Positions 14,342 to 21,952 of a stretch of DNA of 23,943 nt are shown one piece after another. Source of the stretch: Pseudomonadota bacterium (GTDB lineage Bacteria; Pseudomonadota; Alphaproteobacteria; Reyranellales; Reyranellaceae). How positions within the stretch are numbered: the stretch's first letter is position 1; each line of letters opens with the position of its first letter. Under the pieces are notes generated by a model. It saw nothing but the letters and a program-made list of their open reading frames with translations. It did no database searches and was not told the origin of the DNA. Location of the stretch: the NCBI GenBank assembly GCA_023436825.1, contig JAEZHS010000519.1, forward strand, positions 1 through 23,943, read 5' to 3'. Both the position numbers and the translations under genes were made by a program.

Positions 14342-15202
14342 TCAGCTCCTCACCGGCACCAGCGCCTCGAAGCGCTGGCGGTAGCGGCGGCTCAGGTTCA
14401 CCTCGGCGCCGTCCTGCAGGCGGATGCGCCAGTCACCGCTGATCCAGGGCGTGACCTCGGCGATGCGCGCGACGTTCACCACGTAGGACTTGTGGACCCT
14501 GACGAAGCGCTTGGGGTCGAGCTCACCCTCGAGCCTGGTGAGCGAGGAGCGGATCTCCAGAGTCTCGCCGCCGACGTGCAGCACGGCATAGTTGCCCGCG
14601 GCCTCGATCCAGTCGATGTCCGCTACCTCGACCATGATCTCCTTGCCGCGCTTGCGGACCGCGAAGCGCTCCGGCAGAGCCACGGTCGCTGCGCTGGCCG
14701 GCGCCACGGGTGCAGAGGGCGGCGCTTCCGCCATGGCAGCAGCTTGCGGACGGTCGAGCAGATGGCGCAGCAACTCCGTGGCGGCGCTCAGCATGCCGTA
14801 GTTCACGACATCCTTGGCGAACTCGAAGACCAGCCGGTCGACGGTCAGCGGGAAGCTGTAGTCCTCGCCCAGAATGCCGGAGAACCACAGCAAGCGCAGC
14901 GCGGCCATGCCGAGCGTGTGGATGATGCTGAACGGCACCAGCCCGGCGACATGGATCGCAATGTTGCGCGCGCCGCCGCGGATCGGCCAGCGGCGATGCA
15001 TCCAGTAGAGCACTGGCAAAAGGGCTGCGACGACGAGATGGCTGCAGGCTTCGACGGCAAGGGCGCGACCATAAGAGACAGCCTCGCCACGGCTCGCCTC
15101 GTTGGCGAGCTCGACATGGGCGTGGGCGAACACCGAGACCGTGAGCAGCACAGTCCAGATGGCGACATGGCGCCAGACGATCGAACGTTCCTGAGGCGTC
15201 AT
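14342..15202 (-). CDS. Membrane-anchored LytTR transcriptional regulator
   Basis: 286 residues from ATG 15202. The N-terminal ~125 residues hold four hydrophobic helices (VWRHVAIWTVLLTVSVFAHA, ALAVEACSHLVVAALLPVLY, NIAIHVAGLVPFSIIHTLGM and a weaker one). After an Ala/Pro-rich linker, residues ~182-286 are a LytTR DNA-binding domain (EIMVEVADIDWIEAAGNYAVLHV, LEGELDPKRFVRVHKSYVVN, VNLSRRYRQRFEAL). There is no receiver domain, so any signal is probably sensed in the membrane. The start overlaps the phaC stop (ATGA 15199-15202), indicating co-translation. The frame remains open far upstream of this start (to 16165), but that part only shadows phaC. Likely target sites lie at 14261-14312. Confidence 0.85.
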   Translation of the reverse strand: MTPQERSIVWRHVAIWTVLLTVSVFAHAHVELANEASRGEAVSYGRALAVEACSHLVVAALLPVLYWMHRRWPIRGGARNIAIHVAGLVPFSIIHTLGMAALRLLWFSGILGEDYSFPLTVDRLVFEFAKDVVNYGMLSAATELLRHLLDRPQAAAMAEAPPSAPVAPASAATVALPERFAVRKRGKEIMVEVADIDWIEAAGNYAVLHVGGETLEIRSSLTRLEGELDPKRFVRVHKSYVVNVARIAEVTPWISGDWRIRLQDGAEVNLSRRYRQRFEALVPVRS

Positions 15203-16488
15203 CGCGAGTGTTTGGAAGGCGGGCGTTTGGCAGGAATGGTTGCCAACCAGCCCATCAACGGGGTCCAGCAGAGGTCGCGCGCGCGGCCGCTCACCACCAT
15301 GCCGATATGGCCGAGCGGCAGGTCGAGCCGCGTTGCGTTCTTGAGGCCGCGGCCTGGCTCGGCCAGCGCTGCGGCCGACAGTGGCGGCACGATGCGATCG
15401 CCGGACGGAATCATGACCAGCGACGGTGTCGCGATCTTCGACGGCACGATGCGCTTGCCGCCGACGATCCATTGGCCCGCGCCGGGCTGGTTGTCGCCGT
15501 ACCAACCGATCAGGCACTCGCGCGCCGTCGGGCCGGCGAGCGGCGCGCCCTCGTTCAGCCAATCCTCGAGAAGCACGAACTCGCGCGCCGCGCTGCCTTG
15601 CTGATCCATGCCGAGGAAACGGCCGAACTTCTTCACCGCAAGCCACGGATCGAGCGACCAGAACAGGGTCTGCAGAATGTCGACCGGCAATTCGCCGACC
15701 TGGTCGGCGACGCGCGCCAGCATCGGTCCGGCCGACAGCAGGAAGGCGTGGCCGGTGCGGTCGGCATGGAAATCCCACGGGGCGGCCAGCAATGCGAGGC
15801 CGGCGACACGGCGCGGCTGGCGCGCGGCCAGCGCCACGGTAAGCGTGCCGCCCATGCAGTAGCCCATCACGGCCGGCGCCCGCCGTGCGCGCTTGGTGAC
15901 GAAGGCGAGCGCGCGTTCGAGGCGGGCCACGTAGGCCGTCATGTCGAAGCGGCGTTCGTCGGCATCGGGCGTTCCCCAGTCGACGAGATAGGGCCTGAGC
16001 CCGGCCGCCGCCATCGCCCGCAGCAGGCTCTTCTCCGCGGTGAGGTCCAAGACTTCCCAGCGGTTGATCAGCGAGGGCACGACCAGCACGGCGCGCGCCC
16101 CCCGCACCCGCGCCGCGCGATGCGTGGCGCCGTAGTCGAGCAGGCGCGTGTTGCCCTCGCTCCACACGGCCGGCGGATTTTCGAGGTCGCGGTGGACCGG
16201 ATGCCGGCGATAGGCGAGCACGCCCTCGGCCAGCCGATCCATGCGGCGGGCGATCTCCTTGTGCAGCGCGCTTTCGAACTTGCCGGCGCCGGCCTTGGCT
16301 TCGAGGGCGGCGATCTCCGGCAGGAGAGCGGCGATCGATTCAGGAACCGCGCTTTGATTCGAGCTCGGCGATCCGGGCTTCCAGAGCTTCCATGCGCTTT
16401 CGGAGCTCGCCCACGTCATCAGCGCCGTTCCCAGGTGAAGCGGCAGCGGACGGGGACCCAGTCTTGCCGGAGGAGTCCTGGGCTGCAT
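15199..16488 (-). CDS. phaC: Class III-like PHA synthase (PhaC), alpha/beta hydrolase fold
   Basis: 429 residues. PhaC polymerises 3-hydroxyacyl-CoA into polyhydroxyalkanoate on granules. The class III pattern is clear: VVPSLINRWEVLDLTAEKSLLRAMAAAGLRPYLVDWG, the lipase-like box GYCMGG with nucleophile Cys211, then Asp364 in SGDRIVPP and His394 in LGHIGMV. Start choice is open. ATG 16488 has a strong AAGGAG six bases upstream but makes the gene overlap the PhaE-like gene by 149 bp. ATG 16419 (406 residues) reduces the overlap to 80 bp but has a weak site. The fold itself begins only after residue ~100. It runs phaE-like, phaC, lytTR on one strand, divergent from phaR. Strict polymerase activity, as opposed to a related depolymerase or thioesterase, is inferred from context and Cys. 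Confidence 0.75.
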   Translation of the reverse strand: MQPRTPPARLGPRPLPLHLGTALMTWASSESAWKLWKPGSPSSNQSAVPESIAALLPEIAALEAKAGAGKFESALHKEIARRMDRLAEGVLAYRRHPVHRDLENPPAVWSEGNTRLLDYGATHRAARVRGARAVLVVPSLINRWEVLDLTAEKSLLRAMAAAGLRPYLVDWGTPDADERRFDMTAYVARLERALAFVTKRARRAPAVMGYCMGGTLTVALAARQPRRVAGLALLAAPWDFHADRTGHAFLLSAGPMLARVADQVGELPVDILQTLFWSLDPWLAVKKFGRFLGMDQQGSAAREFVLLEDWLNEGAPLAGPTARECLIGWYGDNQPGAGQWIVGGKRIVPSKIATPSLVMIPSGDRIVPPLSAAALAEPGRGLKNATRLDLPLGHIGMVVSGRARDLCWTPLMGWLATIPAKRPPSKHSR

Positions 16489-16672
16489 GAGATGCTCCTT
16501 GGGATGCTTGCAGGGCGCTTGCGACCTGGGCGTTCGCGGCAGCGAAAAGCCGCGCGATCTGCTCGGTCAGCGCCTGGTCGGAGGCGAGCCCGGCGAGCTG
16601 GCTTTGCCAGAGATCGAGATAGCGCCGGGCAAGCTTGTCGAAATCGCCTGCGTCGTCGTTTTCAGGGGCCAT
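16340..16672 (-). CDS. Short PhaE-like / granule-associated coiled-coil protein
   Basis: 110 residues from ATG 16672; the frame is open to 16750, but the added residues are unconvincing. The N-terminal helix FDKLARRYLDLWQSQLAGL resembles the start of class III PHA synthase subunit PhaE. A Ser/Gly/Ala-rich linker follows, and the protein ends in a heptad helix VGELRKRMEALEARIAELES, like the C-terminal coiled coil of PhaE. True PhaE is about three times longer, so this is a minimal version or an unrelated granule protein. It lies directly upstream of and overlaps phaC, which supports a partner-subunit role. No strong ribosome binding site is visible. Confidence 0.55.
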   Translation of the reverse strand: MAPENDDAGDFDKLARRYLDLWQSQLAGLASDQALTEQIARLFAAANAQVASALQASQGASHAAQDSSGKTGSPSAAASPGNGADDVGELRKRMEALEARIAELESKRGS

Positions 16673-16825
16673 GTGCGGACTATAGCCCGCAATGGTGACG
16701 ATCGCCGCGTGAACACTTTTTTCGCACGCGCAAACCGCTCCTTGTCGCACTGCGGTATCGGCGCTAAGGTGACCGCGTCCCGAGTAAACGGACGTTCACT
16801 CGCGTGCTCCAGGGAGCGAAGCGTA

Positions 16826-17470
16826 ATGGCCGATCAGGCAGGATCCGAAGGCGGACCCAAACCCGCTCCGGTAGTGATCAAGAAGTACGCGAACCGGCGA
16901 CTCTACAATACGGCGACATCGGCGTACGTGACGCTCGACCATCTGGCGCAGATGGTGAAGGAGAAGACCGACTTCGTGGTCTATGACGCCAAGACCGGCG
17001 ACGACATCACGCGCTCGGTGCTGACGCAGATCATCTTCGAGGAGGAGAGCAAGGGCGGGCAGACGCTGTTGCCGATCCCTTTCCTGCGCCAGCTCATCTC
17101 ATTCTACGGCGACAGCCTGCAGGGTGTGGTGCCGCAGTATCTCGAGATGTCGATGGCGCAGTTCGCGCGCAACCAGGAGCAGATGCGGCGCTATCTGCAG
17201 AACGCCTTCGGCTTCAACCCGTTCCAGCAGTTCGAGGCGATGGGCAAGCAGAACATGGCGATGTTCGAGAAGGCCATGCGGATGTTCAATCCGTTCCAGC
17301 TGCCTGGCGGACCCGGGACGCCGCCCGCCGGAGCAAACGGCCAGGAGCCGGCGACCAAGGGCGAAGCGCCCGCCACGCCGGCGCCGGCCAACGACACGGC
17401 GATCGACGATCTCAAGCGCAAGCTCGACGAGCTGCAGAACCAGCTCGCGGAACTCAGCAAGAAGTCCTGA
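16826..17470 (+). CDS. phaR: PHA synthesis repressor PhaR
   Basis: 214 residues. The N-terminal PHB accumulation domain (residues ~17-78) starts with VVIKKYANRRLYNTATSAYVTLDHLAQMVK, a near-invariant PhaR DNA-binding motif. The second domain follows (IPFLRQLISFYGDSLQGVVPQYLEMSM). A Met/Phe-rich stretch (FGFNPFQQFEAMGKQNMAMFEKAMRMFNPF) suits binding to the granule surface. The tail has a Pro/Ala linker and a coiled coil (AIDDLKRKLDELQNQLAEL). PhaR represses phasin and PHA genes until it is titrated onto nascent polymer. GGGAG precedes ATG 16826. It is divergent from the PhaE-like/phaC/lytTR genes across 153 bp, so it may control both directions. No clean TTGC-type operator is visible there. Confidence 0.9.
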   Translation: MADQAGSEGGPKPAPVVIKKYANRRLYNTATSAYVTLDHLAQMVKEKTDFVVYDAKTGDDITRSVLTQIIFEEESKGGQTLLPIPFLRQLISFYGDSLQGVVPQYLEMSMAQFARNQEQMRRYLQNAFGFNPFQQFEAMGKQNMAMFEKAMRMFNPFQLPGGPGTPPAGANGQEPATKGEAPATPAPANDTAIDDLKRKLDELQNQLAELSKKS

Positions 17471-17473
17471 TCG

Positions 17474-17662
17474 ATGGGTGATGGGCCACCGCCGCTCAGG
17501 CGTGTGATGTCGCCGTGCATCGGCATCTGCACGCTCGATCGCAAGAGCGGCTTCTGCCTCGGCTGCAAGCGCACCGTCGAGGAGATCGGCCGCTGGATGA
17601 TGCTGGAGGACCCCGAGCGGCAGAAGATCATCGACCAGCTGCCGCTGAGGAAGATCGCTTAG
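17474..17662 (+). CDS. DUF1289 cysteine-rich small protein
   Basis: 62 residues. SPCIGICTLDRKSGFCLGCKRTVEEIGRW holds the four cysteines (SPCxxxC...CxGCxRT.EEI..W) that define DUF1289, presumably a small zinc-binding protein of unknown function. The start at 17474 is only 3 nt after the phaR stop, and ATG 17507 would also keep the whole domain; no ribosome site decides between them. It probably reads from the phaR transcript. Its stop is one base from the stop of the convergent crotonase gene. Confidence 0.85.
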   Translation: MGDGPPPLRRVMSPCIGICTLDRKSGFCLGCKRTVEEIGRWMMLEDPERQKIIDQLPLRKIA

Positions 17663-17663
17663 T

Positions 17664-18473
17664 CTAACGCCCCTTGAATGTCGGCTTGCGCTTCTCGCGG
17701 AAGGCTGACGTTCCCTCCTTGTAGTCCTCCGTCAGGCCGGTCAGCACGTTCTGCTCGGCGTCCATGTGCGAGCCGAGGTCGTGCAGGGCGAAGGCGACGC
17801 GGTTGACCGTCGTCTTGGTCATGCGCACCGGGATCGGCGGTTGCTTGGCGATGCGCTCGGCGAATTCCATGGCGGCGGCGAGCGCCTGACCGTCGTCGAC
17901 CACCTTCTCGACCAGGCCCCATTCGAGCGCGTCGGCGGCCGGGATGCGATCGGACGCCAGGATCACCGCCTGCTTGGTGCGCGCCGGGCCCATCAGCGCG
18001 ACCATGCGCGGGATCGAACCCCAGCTCATGTTCATGCCGAGCTCGACCTCGGGGATGCGGAAGTGCGCACCCTTGCCGCAGAAGCGGAAGTCGAGCGCCA
18101 CGACCAGCGCCGCGCCGCCGCCGATGCAATGGCCCTCGATGGCGGCGATGGTCACCTGGTCCAGCTCCTGCCAGGCGCGCGACATCTTGGGGCCGAGCCG
18201 CTGGCGATGGATCTTCTCGGAGATTGTCGCCGTATCGCGCAGGCGGCCTTCGGGATCCTTCAGGTCGAACCCGGCCGAGAAGGCCTTCGCCGAGCCGGTC
18301 AGGATCACCACCGAGGTGTCGAGATCGTCCTCGAAGTCGCGCGTCACGTCGCGCAGCTCGCGCATCGCCTGGTAGGAGAAGGCATTGACGTTGTCGCCGC
18401 GATCGAAGCGCACGACGGCTATGCGGCCCTGTGGGCCCAGCCCCTTCTCGACTTTGACGAATCGCCGCTCCAT
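17664..18473 (-). CDS. Enoyl-CoA hydratase/isomerase (crotonase) family protein
   Basis: 269 residues, normal for a crotonase. FSAGFDLKD (65-73) and HCIGGGAALVVALDFRF (115-131) build the CoA-binding oxyanion hole, and PEVELGMN (141-148) carries Glu142, the position of the second catalytic Glu in classic hydratases. The first catalytic Glu (GGGCEL in rat enzyme) is replaced by Ala122 (GGGAAL). Such members are often isomerases, hydrolases or lyases rather than standard hydratases. The true acyl-CoA substrate is not evident. The start at 18473 is preceded by AGGAGGA about ten bases upstream. It is divergent from the serine hydrolase gene. Confidence 0.82.
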   Translation of the reverse strand: MERRFVKVEKGLGPQGRIAVVRFDRGDNVNAFSYQAMRELRDVTRDFEDDLDTSVVILTGSAKAFSAGFDLKDPEGRLRDTATISEKIHRQRLGPKMSRAWQELDQVTIAAIEGHCIGGGAALVVALDFRFCGKGAHFRIPEVELGMNMSWGSIPRMVALMGPARTKQAVILASDRIPAADALEWGLVEKVVDDGQALAAAMEFAERIAKQPPIPVRMTKTTVNRVAFALHDLGSHMDAEQNVLTGLTEDYKEGTSAFREKRKPTFKGR

Positions 18474-18549
18474 GTCGCGTTCCTCCTGTGTTCGCCGCCA
18501 GATAGAGCTTTAGCGGCTCGGCTTTACAAGCGCGAGGGCGTTGGCTTGG

Positions 18550-20202
18550 ATGGCCCTCATGTCGAAATCGATCGCCTTCCTTTCGCTCGAACGCCGCATC
18601 GACGCGATGTTCGCCCGCTACACCCAGCCCGGCTCGCCGGGCGCCGTCGTCGCCGTGGCCCAAGGCGGCGAGGTCGAGATCTGCAAGGGCTACGGACTCG
18701 CCAGCGTCGAGCACAACGTGCCGATCACGCCGCAGACGCGCTTCCGCATCGCCTCGGTCAGCAAGCAGTTCACCGTCACCACGGCGCTGCTGCTGGCGGC
18801 CGAGGGCAAGCTCGATCTCGGCGACCCGCCGCACAAGTACCTGAAGGAGCTGAAGCCGTTGCCGGTCACCATCGACCAGATGATGCGCAACTCCAGCGGT
18901 CTGCCCGACTTCCTCGAGTTGCTGCGGCTGGGCGGCCATGCGCTGGAGAAACCGGTACGCGCCCAGGATCTCCTCGCCGCCTGCATCCGCAACAACCATC
19001 TCAACTTCGCGCCCGGCAGCCGTTTCCTCTACAGCAACTCGAACTTCCTGCTGCTGGGCTTCATCATCGAGCGACTGACCAGGAGGAAGCTGGGCGACGT
19101 GATGGCGGAGCGCATCTTCAAGCCGCTCGGCATGACCAGCACCATGCTGGCCGATGCCATCGACACGGTGATCCCCAACCTCGCCACCGGCTATCTCGGC
19201 GACGGCAAGACGGGCTTCCGCCGCGCCGGCCACGCCTATCCGCAGGGCGGCGAAGGCGGGCTCACCTCCTCGGTCGAGGATCTGCTGATCTGGAGCCGGC
19301 ACTACGACAATCCCGTGCTGGGCAAGACGCTGCCGGCGCAGCTCGCCGCCGCCGCGCCGCTCGCCGGCGGCCACGCCAACCACTATCGCCGCGGCGTCGG
19401 CATCGGCGAGGTGCGGGGCTTGGAGACGGTGGGCCATGGCGGCCTGTGGCCGGGCTATCGCACCGAGTTCCTGCGCGTGCCGGCGGCCGACCTCACCGTG
19501 ATCGTGATCGCCAATCTCGCCACCATCGATCCCTGGCGGGCGGCGCATGCCATCGCGGCCGACGCGCTGGAGGGCGACAAGCGGTTGAAGGCCAGGCTGG
19601 ATCCCATCACCGAGGCCGAGATCAAGCCGATCGCCGGCACCTGGTTCAATGCCGAGGAGCCGTCGCTGTTCGACCTGGCGTGGAAGAACGGTGAAGCCGT
19701 GGTCACGCAGAACGGCATGCCGTTCGTGCTGGGTCGCCGCCCGGGCGGCTGGTTTGGCGCCGAGCGCGGCTCGTTCGAGTTCATGCTCAAGCCCGGAAAG
19801 GGCTCACTGCGGGTCGATCTCGGTGCTGGCCGCGTGCTGTCCTTCAAGAAGCTCGGCAAGCGCAAGGCCGTGCCGGCGGCCGTCGCCGGCACTTATGCCT
19901 CGGCCGATTCCGGCGCCGTCTGGGACATCAAGGGCAGGGGCGACAAGTGGGAGGGCACGGTCAGCGGCCCGTTGATTGCGGGCGGCCCAGCCTGGCCGGT
20001 GCGCGGCCTCGATGCCGACACGATCGAGATCGACACGCCGGGCAACTGGATCTCGGTGAGCCAGCTCGCCCACCTGGTGCGCGATAGCGCCGGCAAGATC
20101 GAGGCGCTCGAGGTCTCGACCGGCCGCATCAAGAAGATGCGGTTCGATCGGACGGTTCAACGTCTTGCGGACCGCGCGCATCCTGCGCGCTCATCATCAT
20201 GA
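18550..20202 (+). CDS. Serine hydrolase, beta-lactamase/D-aminopeptidase (class C) family
   Basis: 550 residues from ATG 18550 (GAGGG 11 bases upstream); TTG 18541 and ATG 18559 are alternatives. The penicillin-binding fold has the SxxK pair Ser69-Lys72 (ASVSKQF), YSN at 161-163 and HGG at 296-298. The last ~200 residues (IKPIAGTWFNAEEPSLF onwards) form beta-rich modules as in D-aminopeptidases and EstB-type esterases. No signal peptide is visible, so it is probably cytoplasmic, arguing against a true beta-lactamase. The final residues (LADRAHPARSSS) are encoded by the palindromic element at 20163-20230, so the original C-terminus may have been altered by its insertion. Confidence 0.83.
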   Translation: MALMSKSIAFLSLERRIDAMFARYTQPGSPGAVVAVAQGGEVEICKGYGLASVEHNVPITPQTRFRIASVSKQFTVTTALLLAAEGKLDLGDPPHKYLKELKPLPVTIDQMMRNSSGLPDFLELLRLGGHALEKPVRAQDLLAACIRNNHLNFAPGSRFLYSNSNFLLLGFIIERLTRRKLGDVMAERIFKPLGMTSTMLADAIDTVIPNLATGYLGDGKTGFRRAGHAYPQGGEGGLTSSVEDLLIWSRHYDNPVLGKTLPAQLAAAAPLAGGHANHYRRGVGIGEVRGLETVGHGGLWPGYRTEFLRVPAADLTVIVIANLATIDPWRAAHAIAADALEGDKRLKARLDPITEAEIKPIAGTWFNAEEPSLFDLAWKNGEAVVTQNGMPFVLGRRPGGWFGAERGSFEFMLKPGKGSLRVDLGAGRVLSFKKLGKRKAVPAAVAGTYASADSGAVWDIKGRGDKWEGTVSGPLIAGGPAWPVRGLDADTIEIDTPGNWISVSQLAHLVRDSAGKIEALEVSTGRIKKMRFDRTVQRLADRAHPARSSS

Positions 20203-20230
20203 GCGAGCTGGAAGCTCGCGGTCCGGAAGA
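20163..20230. repeat. Palindromic three-hairpin element (REP/BIME-like)
   Basis: An outer stem of 14 positions with one mismatch (20163-20176 with 20217-20230; core CGGACCGCG) encloses two inner hairpins: GCGCA-TCC-TGCGC (about 20176-20188), and GCGAGCT-GGA-AGCTCGC (20203-20219), partly competing with the outer stem. Between them is TCATCATCATGA. The whole folds like a cloverleaf. It straddles the stop of the serine hydrolase gene and ends 9 bp before the convergent aapJ stop. It may also act as a transcription barrier. Confidence 0.65.
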
Positions 20231-20238
20231 ATATGAGA

Positions 20239-21264
20239 TCAGCGGAACGGGATCGCGTACAGCAGGCCGCCGTTGGTCCACAGCGCGTTCTGGCCGCGCT
20301 CGAGCTTGAGCGGCGTGGCGGTCCCGACGTTGCGCTCGTAGCTCTCGCCGTAGTTCCCGACCTGCTTGATGACGTTGTACATCCACTTCTCGTCGACGCC
20401 GAGGGCCTTGCCGTAGCCCGGCGTGACGCCGAGGAAGCGCTTGATCGTCGGGTCGTCGCTCTTCAGCATCTCGTCGACGTTCTTTGAGGTGATGCCCATC
20501 TCCTCGGCCTCGATCATGCCCATCAGGGTCCATTTCACGAGGTCGAACCACTGGTCGTCGCCGTGCCGCACGATCGGGCCCAGCGGCTCCTTGGAGATGC
20601 GCTCGGGCAGGATCACGTGCTCGCCCTTGCCGGCGAGCTGGGCGACGCGCACGGCGGCGAGGCCCGACGCATCGGTGGTATAGGCGTCGCAGCGGCCGGC
20701 CGCGTAGGCCTGCAGGAGCTCGTCGAGCTTCTCGATCAGCACCGGCTTGAAGGTCATCTTCTGCTTGCGAAAGTAGTCGGCGAGATTGAGCTCGGTGGTG
20801 GTGCCGGGCTGCACGCAGACGGTGGCGCCGTTCAGCTCCTTGGCGCTCTTGATGTTGGCCTTGGCGGGCACCAGGAAGCCCTGGCCGTCATAGAAGTTGA
20901 CGCCGGCGATGTTGAAGCCGAGCGACGTGTCGCGCAGCAAGGTCTGCGTGGCGTTGCGCGTGATGACGTCGACCTCGCCCGACTGCAGGGCGACGAAGCG
21001 CTGCTGGGCCGTGGTCGGCGTGAACTTCGACTTCTCGGCATCGCCGAACATGCCCGCCGCGATCGCCTTGCAGAGATCGACGTCGAGCCCGGTCCACTTG
21101 CCCTGGCTGTCGGCCATGGAGAAGCCGGCCAGCCCGGTATTGACCGCGCACTGCACAAAGCCCTTGGCCTTGACGGCGTCGAACGTCTGGCCGGCAGACG
21201 CCGGCAACGACGCGAAAGCGGCGGCGCCGCCGAATGCGGCCGCCGCTATGAGTTTTTGAAGCAT
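20239..21264 (-). CDS. aapJ: Periplasmic amino-acid-binding protein, AapJ/BztA type
   Basis: 341 residues. A Sec signal peptide (~24 residues, LIAAAAFGGAAAFASLPASA) precedes the mature protein. FVQCAVNTGLAGFSMADSQGK, GLDVDLCKAIAAGMFGD, RFVALQSGEVDVITRNATQT and GVNFYDGQGFLVP are signature stretches of the general L-amino-acid binding protein AapJ. It delivers a broad range of L-amino acids to an ABC permease. No aapQMP permease genes are in this window: downstream lies the convergent serine hydrolase, so this is an orphan or the partners lie elsewhere. The usual TTW motif after RN is ATQ here, so specificity may differ. AGGGGG lies upstream of the ATG. Confidence 0.82.
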   Translation of the reverse strand: MLQKLIAAAAFGGAAAFASLPASAGQTFDAVKAKGFVQCAVNTGLAGFSMADSQGKWTGLDVDLCKAIAAGMFGDAEKSKFTPTTAQQRFVALQSGEVDVITRNATQTLLRDTSLGFNIAGVNFYDGQGFLVPAKANIKSAKELNGATVCVQPGTTTELNLADYFRKQKMTFKPVLIEKLDELLQAYAAGRCDAYTTDASGLAAVRVAQLAGKGEHVILPERISKEPLGPIVRHGDDQWFDLVKWTLMGMIEAEEMGITSKNVDEMLKSDDPTIKRFLGVTPGYGKALGVDEKWMYNVIKQVGNYGESYERNVGTATPLKLERGQNALWTNGGLLYAIPFR

Positions 21265-21316
21265 CCCTGACCCCCTTCGTTATTGTCGTCGCCAGCATAG
21301 CAAAAGCCGAGCCGCG

Positions 21317-21697
21317 CTACGTCACGCCCAGCACAGCTACGCCGTAGGGGAGCAGATGCCGATCTTGGGTGACCAGAACCAACCCCGCGATTCGGGCCTG
21401 GGCGATCAGCAACCGATCGAACGGATCGGCATGATGCATGGGCAACGATCCCGCCGCATCAGCGTGGGGTGGCGTGATATCCAGGATATCGAAGCCGGTG
21501 TTGGCGAGAACTTGCAGGATGTCGTCGCCAAATACGAGCTTCCCGCATGCCCGTTTGATGGAAATCTCCCAGACGCTGACGGCGCTCACGACCACACGGT
21601 TGGCAGAATCAGCGATGGCGGCGCGAGCGGCTTCGACAAGGCGTGGATCGACGGCTGTCCACCACAGGAAGGCGTGGGTATCGAGAAGCAAATCCAC
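21317..21697 (-). CDS. vapC: VapC-type PIN-domain toxin
   Basis: 126 residues from a GTG start (21695-21697), one base after the antitoxin stop. The PIN nuclease acidic set is complete: Asp6 (LLLDTHAFLWW), Glu44 (SVWEISIK), Asp94 (ADPFDRLLIAQA) and Asp112 (LVTQDRHL). VapC toxins are metal-dependent RNases that cut tRNA or rRNA and are neutralised by a bound antitoxin. DTHAFLWW places it in the YPN/PIN_Smg6-like VapC subgroup commonly paired with Phd/YefM antitoxins, as here. Tight spacing and the rare start codon suggest translational coupling that keeps the toxin below the antitoxin. Confidence 0.87.
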   Translation of the reverse strand: MDLLLDTHAFLWWTAVDPRLVEAARAAIADSANRVVVSAVSVWEISIKRACGKLVFGDDILQVLANTGFDILDITPPHADAAGSLPMHHADPFDRLLIAQARIAGLVLVTQDRHLLPYGVAVLGVT

Positions 21698-21698
21698 G

Positions 21699-21950
21699 TC
21701 AGGGATCGTAGCCGAACAACTTCAACAACTCCGGCGGTAACGGCGCATCGAAGTCGTCAGACATGTGCGTCAGTCCAAGGAGCTTTCGTTGCTTGCGTGG
21801 CCCTTTGGCCTTCCTGTCAGGCACTGCAGGCACCAGTTTGGCCATCGGCCGCCCATGCTTGGCAATGACGATCTCCTCTCCGGACGCAGCACGATCCACC
21901 AGCGATGAAAGCTGGTTCTTGGCTTCGTAGAGGTTGAAGACCTTGGCCAT
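21699..21950 (-). CDS. Phd/YefM-type antitoxin partner of VapC
   Basis: 83 residues. MAKVFNLYEAKNQLSSLVDRAASGEEIVIAKHGRPMAKLVP is the canonical Phd/YefM DNA-binding N-terminus. The C-terminal ~40 residues (RKLLGLTHMSDDFDAPLPPELLKLFGYD) form the usual toxin-binding tail that wraps the PIN protein. No Shine-Dalgarno precedes the ATG: the operator palindrome ends two bases before it. With a promoter start point close by, the mRNA leader would be very short. It represses its own operon via the palindrome at 21953-21977 (inferred from the family). Confidence 0.87.
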   Translation of the reverse strand: MAKVFNLYEAKNQLSSLVDRAASGEEIVIAKHGRPMAKLVPAVPDRKAKGPRKQRKLLGLTHMSDDFDAPLPPELLKLFGYDP

Positions 21951-21952
21951 GG

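Noticed and set aside
15203..16165. Minus-strand frame continuous with the LytTR gene, giving a 607-residue fusion
   Set aside because: The upstream part is Arg/Ala/Pro-rich and lies in another frame of phaC, which carries a full catalytic triad. The LytTR start at 15202 couples with the phaC stop.
16673..16825. PhaR operator in the phaR/phaE-like divergent region
   Set aside because: I looked for TTGC-type and CTGC/GCAG palindromes. Only a loose TTCGCACGCGCAA is present, which is not symmetrical enough to call.
17659..19548. Long minus-strand frame (629 codons) across the crotonase and serine hydrolase genes
   Set aside because: It is a GC-driven shadow: the crotonase and serine hydrolase frames carry complete motifs, and this frame has no recognisable domain.
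17766..19694. Long plus-strand frame (642 codons) antisense to the crotonase and overlapping the hydrolase
   Set aside because: Its composition is typical of an out-of-frame reading of GC-rich genes, and both overlapped genes are well supported.
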